This document shows, piece after piece, positions 8,780 through 18,434 of a DNA stretch of 64,000 nt. Made by a program: the position numbers and the translations under genes. A model generated the notes under the pieces. That model made no database searches and was not told the origin of the DNA. It was given only the letters and a program-made list of their open reading frames with translations. Source of the stretch: Flavobacterium limnophilum (GTDB lineage: Bacteria > Bacteroidota > Bacteroidia > Flavobacteriales > Flavobacteriaceae); assembly GCF_027111315.2 (NCBI RefSeq), contig NZ_CP114289.2, positions 2,728,001 to 2,792,000 of the forward strand, given 5' to 3'. The first letter of the stretch is position 1. Each line of letters starts with the position of its first letter.

Positions 8780-11038
8780 TTACAATACCAGTAGTCCAAA
8801 TTCCCGCAAAGTATTCACTGGTTTGGAATACCAAAACAATTCAAAATCCTCCAAATGAGTTTCGAAATCAGATTTTATTTCTTTAAATGAATGGGTTTTC
8901 GATTGTGAAACCGATATTTTTTCAAGCATTTGGATCAACCATTCTCCCTCATTTTTTCCTGTTTGAATGCTGAAACTTTCCTTTTTGTGGTGAAAAGTCA
9001 AGGTCGCCATTTCCCAGCTATTTCCTTTTTTGGATTTTGTGAAATATTCCACAAGTGGCTTCCCTCCTAGCCAAACAATTTTGGCAGTCGGTTTTATATT
9101 GAAATCTTCGTCTTCCTCTAAAGCATTGGCAATAAAATCGGGATGGATTTTTGTTTTCGGAATTTTGAAATCGAACCATTCTTGCAATTCGTAGTCAAAA
9201 CAAATGCCGTGCATAAAATTGAAAAGCGATTTCTTCAATCCAAAACTGAATTTATCGTGGTCGATTCCGGTTTTGTCCACATAATTAATATCGTTGTTGG
9301 CAAAAACCTCCCCTAACCCCTCCAAAGGAGGGGAAGTAGGAACAACACCAAATTTCTCTGGATACATTCCAACAGGACTGTGAGCCGTCATTGCAAACTG
9401 ATGCCAAAATCCGGATTGCAAAACGCCCACTTCAAACAATTGACGCACCATTTCCAAGCTATCCACCGTTTCTTGAACCGTTTGCGTTGGATAACCATAC
9501 ATCAAATAAGCATGTACCATAATTCCGGCTTCGGTAAAATTTCGGGTAATTTTTGCCACTTGTTCTACCGTTACGCCTTTGTCAATCAATTGCAATAATC
9601 TATCTGAAGCCACTTCGAGTCCGCCGGAAACGGCAATACAACCAGAAGCTTTCAATAACAAACACAAATCGCCCGTGAAACTTTTCTCGAAACGAATATT
9701 TGTCCACCAAGTGACTGATAATTTCCGACGAAGAATTTCGAGTGCCAAAGCGCGCATCAAGGCGGGTGGCGCAGCTTCGTCCACATAATGAAAACCATTT
9801 TGTCCCGTTTGCGCCATCATTTCCTCCATTCGATCGCACAACAAATTGGCTGCAATGGGTTCGTAGATTTTTATATAATCCAATGAAATGTCGCAAAACG
9901 TGCATTTTCCCCAATAGCAACCGTGCGCCATCGTGAGTTTATTCCAACGTCCGTCGCTCCACATTCGGTGCATTGGATTCACGATTTCGATGACCGAAAT
10001 ATATTTGTCCAAAAACAAATCGGAATAATCGGGAGTGCCGACTTCGGATTGTTTGTAGTCGTTTCGGGTGGAATTGTTTTTGTAAACCACTTCTCCGTTT
10101 TCCAACAGGAAAGTTCTTTTGAACTCACCTGAAAAAACCACCCCGTCCTTCGGACACCCCTCCAAAGGAGGGGAATTGAAAACTAAATTACAAAGTAACT
10201 CTACTGGCAATTCCCCATCATCCAAAGTAATGTAATCGAAAAACTCAAAAACACGAGCATCGGAAAGCGAACGAAGTTCTGTATTTGGGAAACCACCTCC
10301 CATTGAAATCTTGATGTTTGGATAATGCTTCTTGACCCATTGTGCGGAACGAAAAGCCGAGTATAAATTCCCTGGAAAGGGAACAGATATCAAGAATAAT
10401 TCGGGTTGGATGGTTTCGATTCTTTCTTTCAAAAGCAAAAATAAAACTTCATCTATATAAGTAGGTTCTTCCTGTAAAGCTGAATATAATTCGTCGAAAG
10501 AATTGGCAGATCGTCCCAAACGTTCCGCATAGCGACTGAAACCAAAATTGGCATCGACACATTCCACAATAAAATCGGAAATATCTTCGAGGTATAAAGT
10601 CGCCAAATGTTTGGCTTTGTCCTGAGTTCCCATTGTTCCAAAAGCCCAATCCAATTCTTCCAATTGTGCAAAACGAGAAGCTTCCGGCAAATACTCTTCC
10701 TGACAAATTTGGAGTGCCAATGTTGGGTTTTTTCCTTGGAGAAATGCAATAACCGAATCAATGGTTTTGATGTATTCGTCTTGGAGAGCGAGAATTCTTT
10801 GAGTGTTTGTGGTTTTTGGTTTATTGTTTATAGTTGCTTGACCAAAAATAGCTTCTAATCCTTCTTTCGAAAATAGTTTCAAAATCACTTCGATACCCAA
10901 ATCTGCCTGTGTTGCCGAAATGTTTTTGGTATTCAAAAACCCTTTGATATAAGCAGTTGCCGGATACGGTGTATTCAGTTGGGTAAAGGGTGGCGTGATG
11001 AGAAATACTTGGGTTTTCAAAAGAATTGTTTTGTGCAA
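8780..11038 (-). CDS. B12-binding-domain radical SAM protein
   Basis: A 752-residue cytoplasmic enzyme of unknown substrate. The N-terminal half resembles a cobalamin-binding Rossmann domain (PELFLISVPFPGNLYSAF... ISMGGGFPNTELR around 210-255). The radical SAM domain carries GCYWGKCTFCD near residue 375, a CX4CX2C cluster motif instead of the usual CX3CX2C, as in other members of this subgroup as far as I recall. GGLEVASDRLLQLIDKGVT and AYLMYGYPTQT follow. Two in-frame palindromic repeat insertions (SPPLEGCPKDGVV near 290-302 and TSPPLEGLGEV near 567-577) lengthen the protein. No neighbour suggests the pathway. Confidence 0.88.
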   Translation of the reverse strand: MHKTILLKTQVFLITPPFTQLNTPYPATAYIKGFLNTKNISATQADLGIEVILKLFSKEGLEAIFGQATINNKPKTTNTQRILALQDEYIKTIDSVIAFLQGKNPTLALQICQEEYLPEASRFAQLEELDWAFGTMGTQDKAKHLATLYLEDISDFIVECVDANFGFSRYAERLGRSANSFDELYSALQEEPTYIDEVLFLLLKERIETIQPELFLISVPFPGNLYSAFRSAQWVKKHYPNIKISMGGGFPNTELRSLSDARVFEFFDYITLDDGELPVELLCNLVFNSPPLEGCPKDGVVFSGEFKRTFLLENGEVVYKNNSTRNDYKQSEVGTPDYSDLFLDKYISVIEIVNPMHRMWSDGRWNKLTMAHGCYWGKCTFCDISLDYIKIYEPIAANLLCDRMEEMMAQTGQNGFHYVDEAAPPALMRALALEILRRKLSVTWWTNIRFEKSFTGDLCLLLKASGCIAVSGGLEVASDRLLQLIDKGVTVEQVAKITRNFTEAGIMVHAYLMYGYPTQTVQETVDSLEMVRQLFEVGVLQSGFWHQFAMTAHSPVGMYPEKFGVVPTSPPLEGLGEVFANNDINYVDKTGIDHDKFSFGLKKSLFNFMHGICFDYELQEWFDFKIPKTKIHPDFIANALEEDEDFNIKPTAKIVWLGGKPLVEYFTKSKKGNSWEMATLTFHHKKESFSIQTGKNEGEWLIQMLEKISVSQSKTHSFKEIKSDFETHLEDFELFWYSKPVNTLREFGLLVL
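9307..9336. repeat. CCCCTCCAAAGGAGGGG palindromic repeat inside a coding region
   Basis: A 17-bp palindrome preceded by CCTCCCCTAA, lying within the radical SAM gene and keeping its frame. It is the same wording as the intergenic copy at 35897-35924. It is translated as PTSPPLEGLGEV. Confidence 0.9.
10139..10175. repeat. Second CCCCTCCAAAGGAGGGG palindromic repeat inside the same gene
   Basis: The identical 17-bp palindrome flanked by CCCCGTCCTTCGGACA, also in frame, translated as NSPPLEGCPKDGVV. The flank differs from that of the first copy, so the two are separate insertions of related subtypes rather than an obvious internal duplication. Confidence 0.9.
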
Positions 11039-11109
11039 AAATAGGAGTTATTTGGGGATTTATGACAAAATGATTTCAATGTTACTATTTACTATTTGAA
11101 TCTTTATTT

Positions 11110-11142
11110 TTGCTTCAATTTGTAGATATTTAATTACATTTG
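11110..11142 (+). promoter_or_regulatory. Promoter of the T9SS surface-protein gene
   Basis: TTG at 11110-11112, 22 bp spacer, TACATTTG at 11135-11142. A TTG codon at 11140 falls within this element, which argues for the ATG at 11167 as the start. Confidence 0.7.
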
Positions 11143-11166
11143 TTACTAATAAATTATTCCCTTTAT

Positions 11167-14100
11167 ATGTCCTACAATCAGTATAAAAAAACAATTGCTT
11201 CGTTTCTTTTTTTTTTAAATATGCTATTTTCTTCTACTGGTAATGCGCAAGATTTCCAATGGGCAAGACAAATAAAAGGAATAACTTATGATTATGCTGA
11301 TTTTGCAAACGGATTGGCAGTTGATAGCAATGAGAATACTTATACTGTAGGCAGTACTGAATCTCCATTATTTGATCTTGATCCAACTGTCACAGGGACA
11401 GAAATCATTGATAATACTATCATAAACAATAGTTTTCGAGGAACTTATTTGATAAAAACAGACAAAGATGGCAACTATCTTTGGGGATTAACATTTGCAT
11501 TAAACAAAGGTAATTTCAATGGAAATGATACAGGATTTGATGTAAAAATTGGATCGGATGGTAATGTATATCTTTTATTATCACTAAGTGAATTAAATAC
11601 TTCTTTAAATGTTATGGATACATTTATAAAAATTATAAAAATATCTCCTTCTGGAAACATTTTAACTTCAACAAGTATTAAACAAAACTACGGATTCAAC
11701 AACAATATGTATGTTTATTCATTTGACTTAGATAATCAAAATAACATTTTTCTAAGCGGTTGGTTTGTGGGAAATATTTCAATAAACAACAATCCAAACT
11801 TAATTTTAAATAATGCCAATGGAATTGGCAACTATCTCCTTAAAATAAATAATAATGGCAATTTTGATTGGGCAAAACAGTTTAACATAGGCGACAATTC
11901 TTATAACAAATTAATTGTAAGACCTGATGGAAACATCAATATGCTTATACACAATTATAATAATTATAGGTTGTACAATATTGACAATGTAAATAAATCG
12001 ATAATCTGGCAAAAAGATTTTGTAAATCAAGGACATAGAACTTTTGATGTTTCAAATAATGGAATTACGATACTTGGTAATAAAAATTATTATGACACAA
12101 TTGATGTAGATCCTTCTTCTGCTGTCTTTAATGTCTCTGGATTTAATACCAGTTTTTTAATTTTTTTAAATTTAAATGGTGATTTAATAGATGTAAAACA
12201 ATTTGAAAAACCTACAAATGGTGATATTACATTTACTGCAGTTACAACTGATAATGATGGAAATTATTTCTTTGGAGGACAATTTAAAGATACTATCGAT
12301 TTAGACCCGTCTAGTAACATTTTCAATCTAACATCTAATGGCTACGATGGTGAAGCATTCTATTTAAAACTTGATTCAAATAGAAATTTTGATAGTGCAT
12401 TTAAACTTGGAGATGAAAACCCAAAATTAAGTCCTTATAATAATTGCTATTTTATTGAAATTAAAGGGATAAAAATAGTAAATAAAAACAATTATTTAAT
12501 GGGCGATTTTATGTGGACTTGTGATTTCGACCCTTCAACGACTACACAATATACGTTGAAAACCGTAAATAGTGGTACAATAAATAGAGACGGATTTATC
12601 CTAAAACTTGGACCTTGCGACGATAGTAAAGTTGTTGGAGATACAAATCAATCATTTTGTTCTGCTAAAAACCCAACAATTAGTGATATTAATCCAAACT
12701 CTAGTTCAATAAACTGGTATGATTCAAGCAATTCTAATACACCACTTGCAAAAACCACTCCTCTTCTAGATAATAAAAAATATTATGCAACTCGAAAAAA
12801 CGGAAACTGTCCAGAAAGCACTGAACGATTAGAAGTATTAATTCACATCTCATCAAGTCCGCAAGCACCAACATCTATAAATCCTGAATTTTGTAAAAGC
12901 GACAATGCTAAACTAGCAGATATCAGCATTTCTGGGCAAAATTTAAAATGGTATGCAAACGTATCAGATGTTTCAAATATACCTATTACTACTTTATTAG
13001 AAAATGGCTCAACTTATTATGTTTCACAAACCGTAAATGGTTGCGAAAGCCCAAGAACTCCAATTCTAGTTCTAATACATAATACAGCATTGCCAACAAC
13101 AACCTCACCTCAACCCTTCTGCATCCAGCAAAATGCAACTTTAAATTCCATTGCCATCTCAGGGCAAAACATAAAATGGTACGATGCTTTGACCAATGGA
13201 CATCTATTAGCAGACACAACATTATTACAAAACGGAATAACTTACTATGCTTCACAAACCATAAACGGCTGCGAAAGCGAAAGAGCTCCAGTTTTAATAA
13301 ACATTCAAAACACGGCAACTCCAACTGGAAATTCAACACAAACTTTTTGCGCCAGCCAAAACCCAACCCTAAATACTTTTGTAATTTCTGGAACTTCTAT
13401 AAAATGGTATGATAATTCAACCGCAGGGAACGTTTTGCCAATTTCAACTCTTCTACTAGATGGACAAACCTATTATGCTTCACAAACTCTAAATGGTTGT
13501 GAAAGCCCAACCAGATTAGCCATAACTGTTGCGTTAATTTCTACTTTACCTGCAAATAATTATGCTGAATTATTCTGTGATGATTTGAATGACGGTACAG
13601 AAACCGTGAATTTAAACAGTTATAATTCCAGCATCATTTCAAATACTGCCACTTACAATTTCTCTTATTACAATTCCCTTACCGGTGCGGAAAATGAAAC
13701 AGCAAGCAGTAAAATAAATAATTTTTCAAGTTACAAATTAGCTTTGGGAGAGAACAAAATCTATGTTCGCATCAATTCTAATACGCCTTGTTACGCCATT
13801 GCCGAATTGAAATTGACCCTTTTGTCCAAACCTAAAATTACCATTGAAGACATCGTGCCAATATGCGAAAGCAACAGTGTTACGATTGATGCCGGAGCTG
13901 GTTTTGATCATTATTTATGGTCAAACGGAGAAATTACGCAGACAATAACGGCATCCAATCCGGGTAATTTTTCGGTAACCGTGACGAATGATTATACAAC
14001 TATTTCTTGCTCTAGCACTAAAAATTTCACGGTAAAGGAATCCGGCAAAGCCTCCATAAAAAGTATAGAAACACTTGACTGGACAGATACCGAAAACACA

Positions 14101-14520
14101 ATAAGCGTCATTGCCACAGGGAAAGGTGTTTACGAATATTCCATTGATGGATCAAATTACCAAGACAGCAACGTTTTCCCGGGGTTGGCAAGTGGCAAAT
14201 ACATTATTCACGTAAGAGATAAAAATAATTGTGGAATAATAAAAACCGATGAAATATATCTGTTAATGTTCCCTAAATTCTTTACTTCAAACGGCGACGG
14301 ATTTAATGACGCTTGGAAAATCAAATTCGCGGATGTTGAAGAAGGTTTGACCGTAAAAATATTCGACCGTTATGGCAAACTAATCAAAATGTTAAGTAAC
14401 GTTACCGATGGCTGGAACGGAACATTCAACGGAACCGAACTTCCTGCCACCGATTATTGGTTTATAGTGACAAGAGCCAACGGCACTGAATACAAAGGGC
14501 ATTTTAGTTTGAAACGATAA
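11167..14520 (+). CDS. T9SS type B sorting-domain surface protein with beta-propeller and Ig-like repeats
   Basis: A 1117-residue secreted protein. After a signal peptide (ends near SSTGNAQ) comes a region of SBBP/beta-propeller character with recurring FDLDP, DVDPSS and DFDPST motifs to about 480. Four tandem Ig-like repeats of roughly 70 residues follow, each with FC...N..L......I.WY......YY.SQ..NGCES. A PKD-like part and a C-terminal type B domain (FPKFFTSNGDGFNDAW... IFDRYGKLIKML... GHFSLKR) complete it. The C-terminal domain directs export by the type IX system. The function is unknown; adhesion is a guess. It converges on the MHS transporter gene with a 5-bp gap. Confidence 0.9.
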   Translation: MSYNQYKKTIASFLFFLNMLFSSTGNAQDFQWARQIKGITYDYADFANGLAVDSNENTYTVGSTESPLFDLDPTVTGTEIIDNTIINNSFRGTYLIKTDKDGNYLWGLTFALNKGNFNGNDTGFDVKIGSDGNVYLLLSLSELNTSLNVMDTFIKIIKISPSGNILTSTSIKQNYGFNNNMYVYSFDLDNQNNIFLSGWFVGNISINNNPNLILNNANGIGNYLLKINNNGNFDWAKQFNIGDNSYNKLIVRPDGNINMLIHNYNNYRLYNIDNVNKSIIWQKDFVNQGHRTFDVSNNGITILGNKNYYDTIDVDPSSAVFNVSGFNTSFLIFLNLNGDLIDVKQFEKPTNGDITFTAVTTDNDGNYFFGGQFKDTIDLDPSSNIFNLTSNGYDGEAFYLKLDSNRNFDSAFKLGDENPKLSPYNNCYFIEIKGIKIVNKNNYLMGDFMWTCDFDPSTTTQYTLKTVNSGTINRDGFILKLGPCDDSKVVGDTNQSFCSAKNPTISDINPNSSSINWYDSSNSNTPLAKTTPLLDNKKYYATRKNGNCPESTERLEVLIHISSSPQAPTSINPEFCKSDNAKLADISISGQNLKWYANVSDVSNIPITTLLENGSTYYVSQTVNGCESPRTPILVLIHNTALPTTTSPQPFCIQQNATLNSIAISGQNIKWYDALTNGHLLADTTLLQNGITYYASQTINGCESERAPVLINIQNTATPTGNSTQTFCASQNPTLNTFVISGTSIKWYDNSTAGNVLPISTLLLDGQTYYASQTLNGCESPTRLAITVALISTLPANNYAELFCDDLNDGTETVNLNSYNSSIISNTATYNFSYYNSLTGAENETASSKINNFSSYKLALGENKIYVRINSNTPCYAIAELKLTLLSKPKITIEDIVPICESNSVTIDAGAGFDHYLWSNGEITQTITASNPGNFSVTVTNDYTTISCSSTKNFTVKESGKASIKSIETLDWTDTENTISVIATGKGVYEYSIDGSNYQDSNVFPGLASGKYIIHVRDKNNCGIIKTDEIYLLMFPKFFTSNGDGFNDAWKIKFADVEEGLTVKIFDRYGKLIKMLSNVTDGWNGTFNGTELPATDYWFIVTRANGTEYKGHFSLKR

Positions 14521-14525
14521 CGGCT

Positions 14526-15809
14526 TTAAAACTTTTCCTCTTTTTTTCGAATGGCCAAAAGTGCCAAAACCGAAATCAAGGCAGCAACCGACAAATACAA
14601 GCCAACGTAGGCAATTCCATAATTTTTGGCCAACCAAATGGCGATAAGTGGCGCAAAAGAAGCTCCCAAAATTCCCGCCAAATTAAAGGTCAAAGAAGCA
14701 CCGGAATACCGAACTTCCGTAGGGAACAACTCCGACAAGAATGTTCCCACCGGCCCGTAAGTCAGTCCCATCAATCCCATTCCGATACAAACAAAAGTGG
14801 TTATCATCGGCGTGCTTTCCGATTCCATAAAGAATGAAAAAGTGAATCCAAAAAGGGCTATCAAAGTAGATATAAAAACCAATATTTTTTTTCGTCCCAA
14901 TTTATCCGCCAAAACTGCCGAAACAGGAATTCCAGCCACAAAAAACAAGATCGAAAACAACTGGATGATTAAAAAATCACGACGGCTAAATCCTAAATCA
15001 GTGGTTGCCCAACTCAAACTGAAAACGGTCATTAAATAGAAGGTCACAAAAGTCGCCACCGCAGCCAAAGTTCCGAAAATCAATTCCCATTTATAGGATT
15101 TCAAAATCGTCATCAACGGAATTTCTACTTGTTTCTTGGTCTCCAAAGCATTCTCGAAAGAAGGCGTTTCGGTGATTTTCAATCGAATGTAAAACCCAAC
15201 CACAACCAATAATGAACTGGCGATGAATGGAATTCTCCAACCATAATCAAAAAATTGTTCTTCGGTCAACAAATCACTTAAAAGCAAAAAAGTTCCACCC
15301 GAAAGCAACAACCCAATTGGCGCACCCAATTGCGGAAACATTCCATACCAAGCACGTTTTCCCGGAGGCGCATTTTCGATGGCCAACAAAACCGCACCAC
15401 CCCATTCGCCTCCCAAACCCAAACCTTGTCCAAAACGACAAAGCATCAATAACAACGGCGCAACGATTCCGATACTTTGATAGGTTGGCAACAATCCGAT
15501 GCTAACTGTAGAAATCCCCATCGTCAACAAAGCCGCAACCAAGGTGGCTTTACGCCCAATTTTGTCTCCAAAATGCCCAAAAACTGCCGAACCAATGGGT
15601 CTGGCAAAAAAGGCAATCGAAAAAGTAGCCAAGGATTCGATCGTGGAAGTCGTAGGATCTGAACCCGGAAAAAACAATTGTGGGAATACCAAAACCGCCG
15701 CATTGGCATAAATATAAAAATCAAAAAACTCGATGGTGGTGCCTATTAAACTTCCAAAAAGTACGTGTGTTAGCGAATTTACTTTGGTGGGATTGGAATT
15801 GTTCTTCAT
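14526..15809 (-). CDS. MFS transporter, metabolite:H+ symporter (MHS) family
   Basis: A 427-residue inner-membrane protein of about 12 transmembrane helices. The N-terminal SLIGTTIEFFDFYIYANAA, the loop motif GHFGDKIGRKATL and RFGQGLGLGGEWGGAVLLAIENAP are hallmarks of the MHS branch (ProP, ShiA, KgtP). These import organic acids, osmolytes or similar solutes with protons; the substrate cannot be read from the sequence. It is transcribed alone, divergent from bshC. Confidence 0.88.
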   Translation of the reverse strand: MKNNSNPTKVNSLTHVLFGSLIGTTIEFFDFYIYANAAVLVFPQLFFPGSDPTTSTIESLATFSIAFFARPIGSAVFGHFGDKIGRKATLVAALLTMGISTVSIGLLPTYQSIGIVAPLLLMLCRFGQGLGLGGEWGGAVLLAIENAPPGKRAWYGMFPQLGAPIGLLLSGGTFLLLSDLLTEEQFFDYGWRIPFIASSLLVVVGFYIRLKITETPSFENALETKKQVEIPLMTILKSYKWELIFGTLAAVATFVTFYLMTVFSLSWATTDLGFSRRDFLIIQLFSILFFVAGIPVSAVLADKLGRKKILVFISTLIALFGFTFSFFMESESTPMITTFVCIGMGLMGLTYGPVGTFLSELFPTEVRYSGASLTFNLAGILGASFAPLIAIWLAKNYGIAYVGLYLSVAALISVLALLAIRKKEEKF

Positions 15810-15909
15810 AATGAATTATATTCTATTTCTATAAATTGATGTTAATTTTCGAAAACAACAAAGATTCAGTTCCAATATTTTGGTAATTTAGCATCAAATA
15901 AACTTTACT

Positions 15910-17499
15910 ATGCCAACCGACTGTATCAGCTACCAAAACTCTGGATATTTTTCTCCTTTAATGAACGATTATTTAGACCAAAACCCTAATTTACAGTCAC
16001 TTTACAACCGTTTTCCAAATCTTGAAAATTTCGAATCGCAAATAAAAGAAAAGAAAACCAACTACACTAATGAAAATCGAGCTGTTTTGGTTTCGGTTTT
16101 AAAAAATCAATATTCCAAAATTGCTACTTCTGCCTTGACCCAACAAAATATTGAAGCCCTGGCAAGTCCAGAAACTTTTACCATTACGACTGGACATCAG
16201 CTCAATTTATTTTCCGGCCCATTGTATTTTTTGTACAAAATTATTTCGACCATCAATCTGACAAAGGAATTAAAGGCAAAATATCCATCAGAAAATTTTG
16301 TACCCATTTATTGGATGGCAACCGAAGACCACGATTTTGACGAAATCAATTATTTTAATTTCAAAGGTCGAAAATTTCGCTGGAACAAGGAAAGCACCGG
16401 TCCCGTTGGACGATTATCTACCGAAGGATTGGAAGATTTCCTTGAAGTTTACACTCTTGAATTGGGTGCCGGCAAAAATGCCGAAGCCATCAAGAAACTT
16501 TTTCAGGAATCTTATTTGGACCATTCCAATTTAGCCGATGCCACTCGTTTCTTGGCAAACCAACTTTTTGGTGAATATGGCTTGGTAATTTTGGATGCGG
16601 ACGATAAAGATTTAAAACGAACTTTTATACCGTATATAAAGGAAGAATTAACGTTGCAGACTTCCCATAAAAAAGTTCTCGAAACTACCGAGAAACTAAA
16701 AAACTACACCATTCAAGTCAATCCACGGGAGATTAATTTGTTTTATATGGAAGATGATTTGCGGGAACGCATCATTTTCGAAAACGGAAAATACAGCGTA
16801 AACAATACCAAAATGGAATTTTCGGAAACCGAGATTCTTACTTTATTGGAAAATTATCCCGAAAAATTCAGTCCCAACGTGATTATGCGTCCGTTGTACC
16901 AAGAAGTTATTTTGCCCAATTTATGCTACATTGGCGGAGGCGGAGAAATTGCCTATTGGCTGGAACTAAAATCATTTTTCGATGCAGTGAATGTTACTTT
17001 CCCTATACTTTTACTTCGAAATTCAGCCTTGTTGGCCTACGAAAAACAAGCCAAAAAAGCGGATAAATTAGAACTGTCTTGGAGCGATTTATTTTCGAAA
17101 CAAACCGATTTGGTTAACCAAAAAACAAAATTGTTGGATGATTTCTCAATTGACTTGTCCATTCAAAAAGATTTTTTAAAAAACCAGTTTCATTACCTCC
17201 ATAGTTTGGCGCAAAAAACCGATAAATCATTTCTTGGCGCCGTAAAAGCACAGGAAGCCAAACAAATTAAAGGCTTGGAAAATCTGGAAAAACGTTTGTT
17301 AAAAGCCCAAAAAAAGAAACATTCCGACGAATTGGAACGAATCACGGACTTGCAAAACGAATTGTTTCCCAACAAAAGTTTACAGGAACGCCAAACCAAT
17401 TTCTCTGAATTTTATTTAGAAAACGGAAAGGAGTTGATTCAAAAATTAATTACCCAATTGAAACCTTTGGATACTAAATTTGAAGTTATAGTATTCTAG
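15910..17499 (+). CDS. bshC: Bacillithiol biosynthesis cysteine-adding enzyme
   Basis: BshC performs the last step of bacillithiol synthesis, joining cysteine to glucosaminyl malate. The 529 residues have the family's landmarks: MPTDCISYQNSGYFSPL at the N-terminus, TITTGHQLNLFSGPLYFLYK near 97-115, PIYWMATEDHDFDEINYF near 135, NVIMRPLYQEVILPNLCYIGGGGE near 335 and a C-terminal coiled-coil from about 440. The length is typical. The ATG follows AAACTTTACT. Other bacillithiol genes are not in the window. It is followed 86 bp later by ndk with its own promoter element. Confidence 0.93.
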   Translation: MPTDCISYQNSGYFSPLMNDYLDQNPNLQSLYNRFPNLENFESQIKEKKTNYTNENRAVLVSVLKNQYSKIATSALTQQNIEALASPETFTITTGHQLNLFSGPLYFLYKIISTINLTKELKAKYPSENFVPIYWMATEDHDFDEINYFNFKGRKFRWNKESTGPVGRLSTEGLEDFLEVYTLELGAGKNAEAIKKLFQESYLDHSNLADATRFLANQLFGEYGLVILDADDKDLKRTFIPYIKEELTLQTSHKKVLETTEKLKNYTIQVNPREINLFYMEDDLRERIIFENGKYSVNNTKMEFSETEILTLLENYPEKFSPNVIMRPLYQEVILPNLCYIGGGGEIAYWLELKSFFDAVNVTFPILLLRNSALLAYEKQAKKADKLELSWSDLFSKQTDLVNQKTKLLDDFSIDLSIQKDFLKNQFHYLHSLAQKTDKSFLGAVKAQEAKQIKGLENLEKRLLKAQKKKHSDELERITDLQNELFPNKSLQERQTNFSEFYLENGKELIQKLITQLKPLDTKFEVIVF

Positions 17500-17549
17500 A
17501 TTCACCTTTTTAATTGTTGATTTATTAAAATCAATTCACAAAAAAGTTA

Positions 17550-17558
17550 TATTTTTGC
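17550..17558 (+). promoter_or_regulatory. -7 element before ndk
   Basis: TATTTTTGC matches TAnnTTTGC; the closest upstream TTG is too far (30 bp), so only the -7 part is supported. Confidence 0.55.
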
Positions 17559-17585
17559 ATCCAATTTAAAAAAACCAAAAACAAA

Positions 17586-18005
17586 ATGGCTACAAATAGA
17601 ACTTTTACAATGATCAAACCGGATGCGGTTGCAAACGGACACATCGGAAATATATTGGCGATGATTACCAACGCTGGTTTCAAAATCGTTTCCTTAAAAT
17701 TAACACAATTGACAGTGGCTGACGCACAAGCTTTTTATGCCGTTCACGCTGCAAGACCTTTCTACGGAGAATTGGTGGAATTTATGTCAAGAGGGCCAAT
17801 AGTTGCCGCCATCTTGGAAAAAGAAAACGCCGTGGAAGATTTCAGGACTTTGATTGGAGCCACAAATCCAGCCGAAGCTGCCGAAGGAACAATACGTAAA
17901 ACATACGCCACTTCTATTGGAGAAAATGCAGTTCACGGTTCTGACAGTGATGAAAATGCAGCCATCGAAGGTACTTTCCACTTTGCAGGAAGAGAGCAGT
18001 TCTAA
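17586..18005 (+). CDS. ndk: Nucleoside diphosphate kinase
   Basis: Transfers the gamma phosphate between nucleoside triphosphates and diphosphates through a phosphohistidine. The 139 residues are family-typical: [19 protein letters not shown] at the start, [23 protein letters not shown] in the middle and the active-site loop [16 protein letters not shown] with the catalytic histidine near residue 120. It has its own promoter element and a bidirectional terminator at 18053 shared with the converging DUF721 gene. Confidence 0.98.
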   Translation: MATNRTFTMIKPDAVANGHIGNILAMITNAGFKIVSLKLTQLTVADAQAFYAVHAARPFYGELVEFMSRGPIVAAILEKENAVEDFRTLIGATNPAEAAEGTIRKTYATSIGENAVHGSDSDENAAIEGTFHFAGREQF

Positions 18006-18008
18006 TAT

Positions 18009-18137
18009 GCAGTGATCAGTTTTTAGTGATCAGTCGCTTTAACGACCATAGAAAAAATCCCATTTCGAAAAAATTATTCGAAATGGGATTTTTTTATTTA
18101 GAATTACAACTGAACACTAAAAACTGAACACTGACCA
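18009..18137. repeat. Nested inverted repeat of the CAGTTTTTAGTGATCAGT type around a terminator
   Basis: Left arm near 18009-18034 (AGTGATCAGTTTTTAGTGAT) and right arm near 18108-18138 (AACACTAAAAACTGAACAC) are imperfect reverse complements. They enclose the ndk terminator, so the whole intergenic stretch can fold as one long hairpin. Confidence 0.65.
18053..18097. terminator. Bidirectional terminator between ndk and the DUF721 gene
   Basis: Perfect stem AATCCCATTTCGAA / TTCGAAATGGGATT with an A-run before and a T-run after, serving converging genes. Confidence 0.9.
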
Positions 18138-18434
18138 CTATCTAAGAACAACGTCCTTCACCACATCACGACGCAATTCTTCGTTGATCATAGCCACAAT
18201 TTTAGATTTCCCGTGGCTCAGTTCTTCCCGCAAAACTGCCGAAGAAAGTTCCACATACAAGGTACTTCCTTTCAAAACCACATTTTTTGTATAATGATTC
18301 ACGCCGTTGCCCATCAAATTTTTCCAGGCCTCTCTCACGTCAATTTGATCCATACCGCCTTGCAACTTATTTACTTGGATAATTTGTTGCAGAATATCGC
18401 CAACCGTACTTTGATTATTTAGTCTTTTCGCCAT
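18138..18434 (-). CDS. DUF721 (DciA-like) protein
   Basis: A 98-residue basic protein. The central segment VREAWKNLMGNGVNHYTKNVVLKGSTLYVELSSAVLREELSHGKSKIV is characteristic of DUF721, the KH-like domain that in DciA helps load the replicative helicase in bacteria lacking DnaC. The link to helicase loading is family knowledge; here only the domain is visible. Its start overlaps the end of the upstream lipoprotein gene by 20 bp, indicating co-transcription. Confidence 0.8.
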   Translation of the reverse strand: MAKRLNNQSTVGDILQQIIQVNKLQGGMDQIDVREAWKNLMGNGVNHYTKNVVLKGSTLYVELSSAVLREELSHGKSKIVAMINEELRRDVVKDVVLR

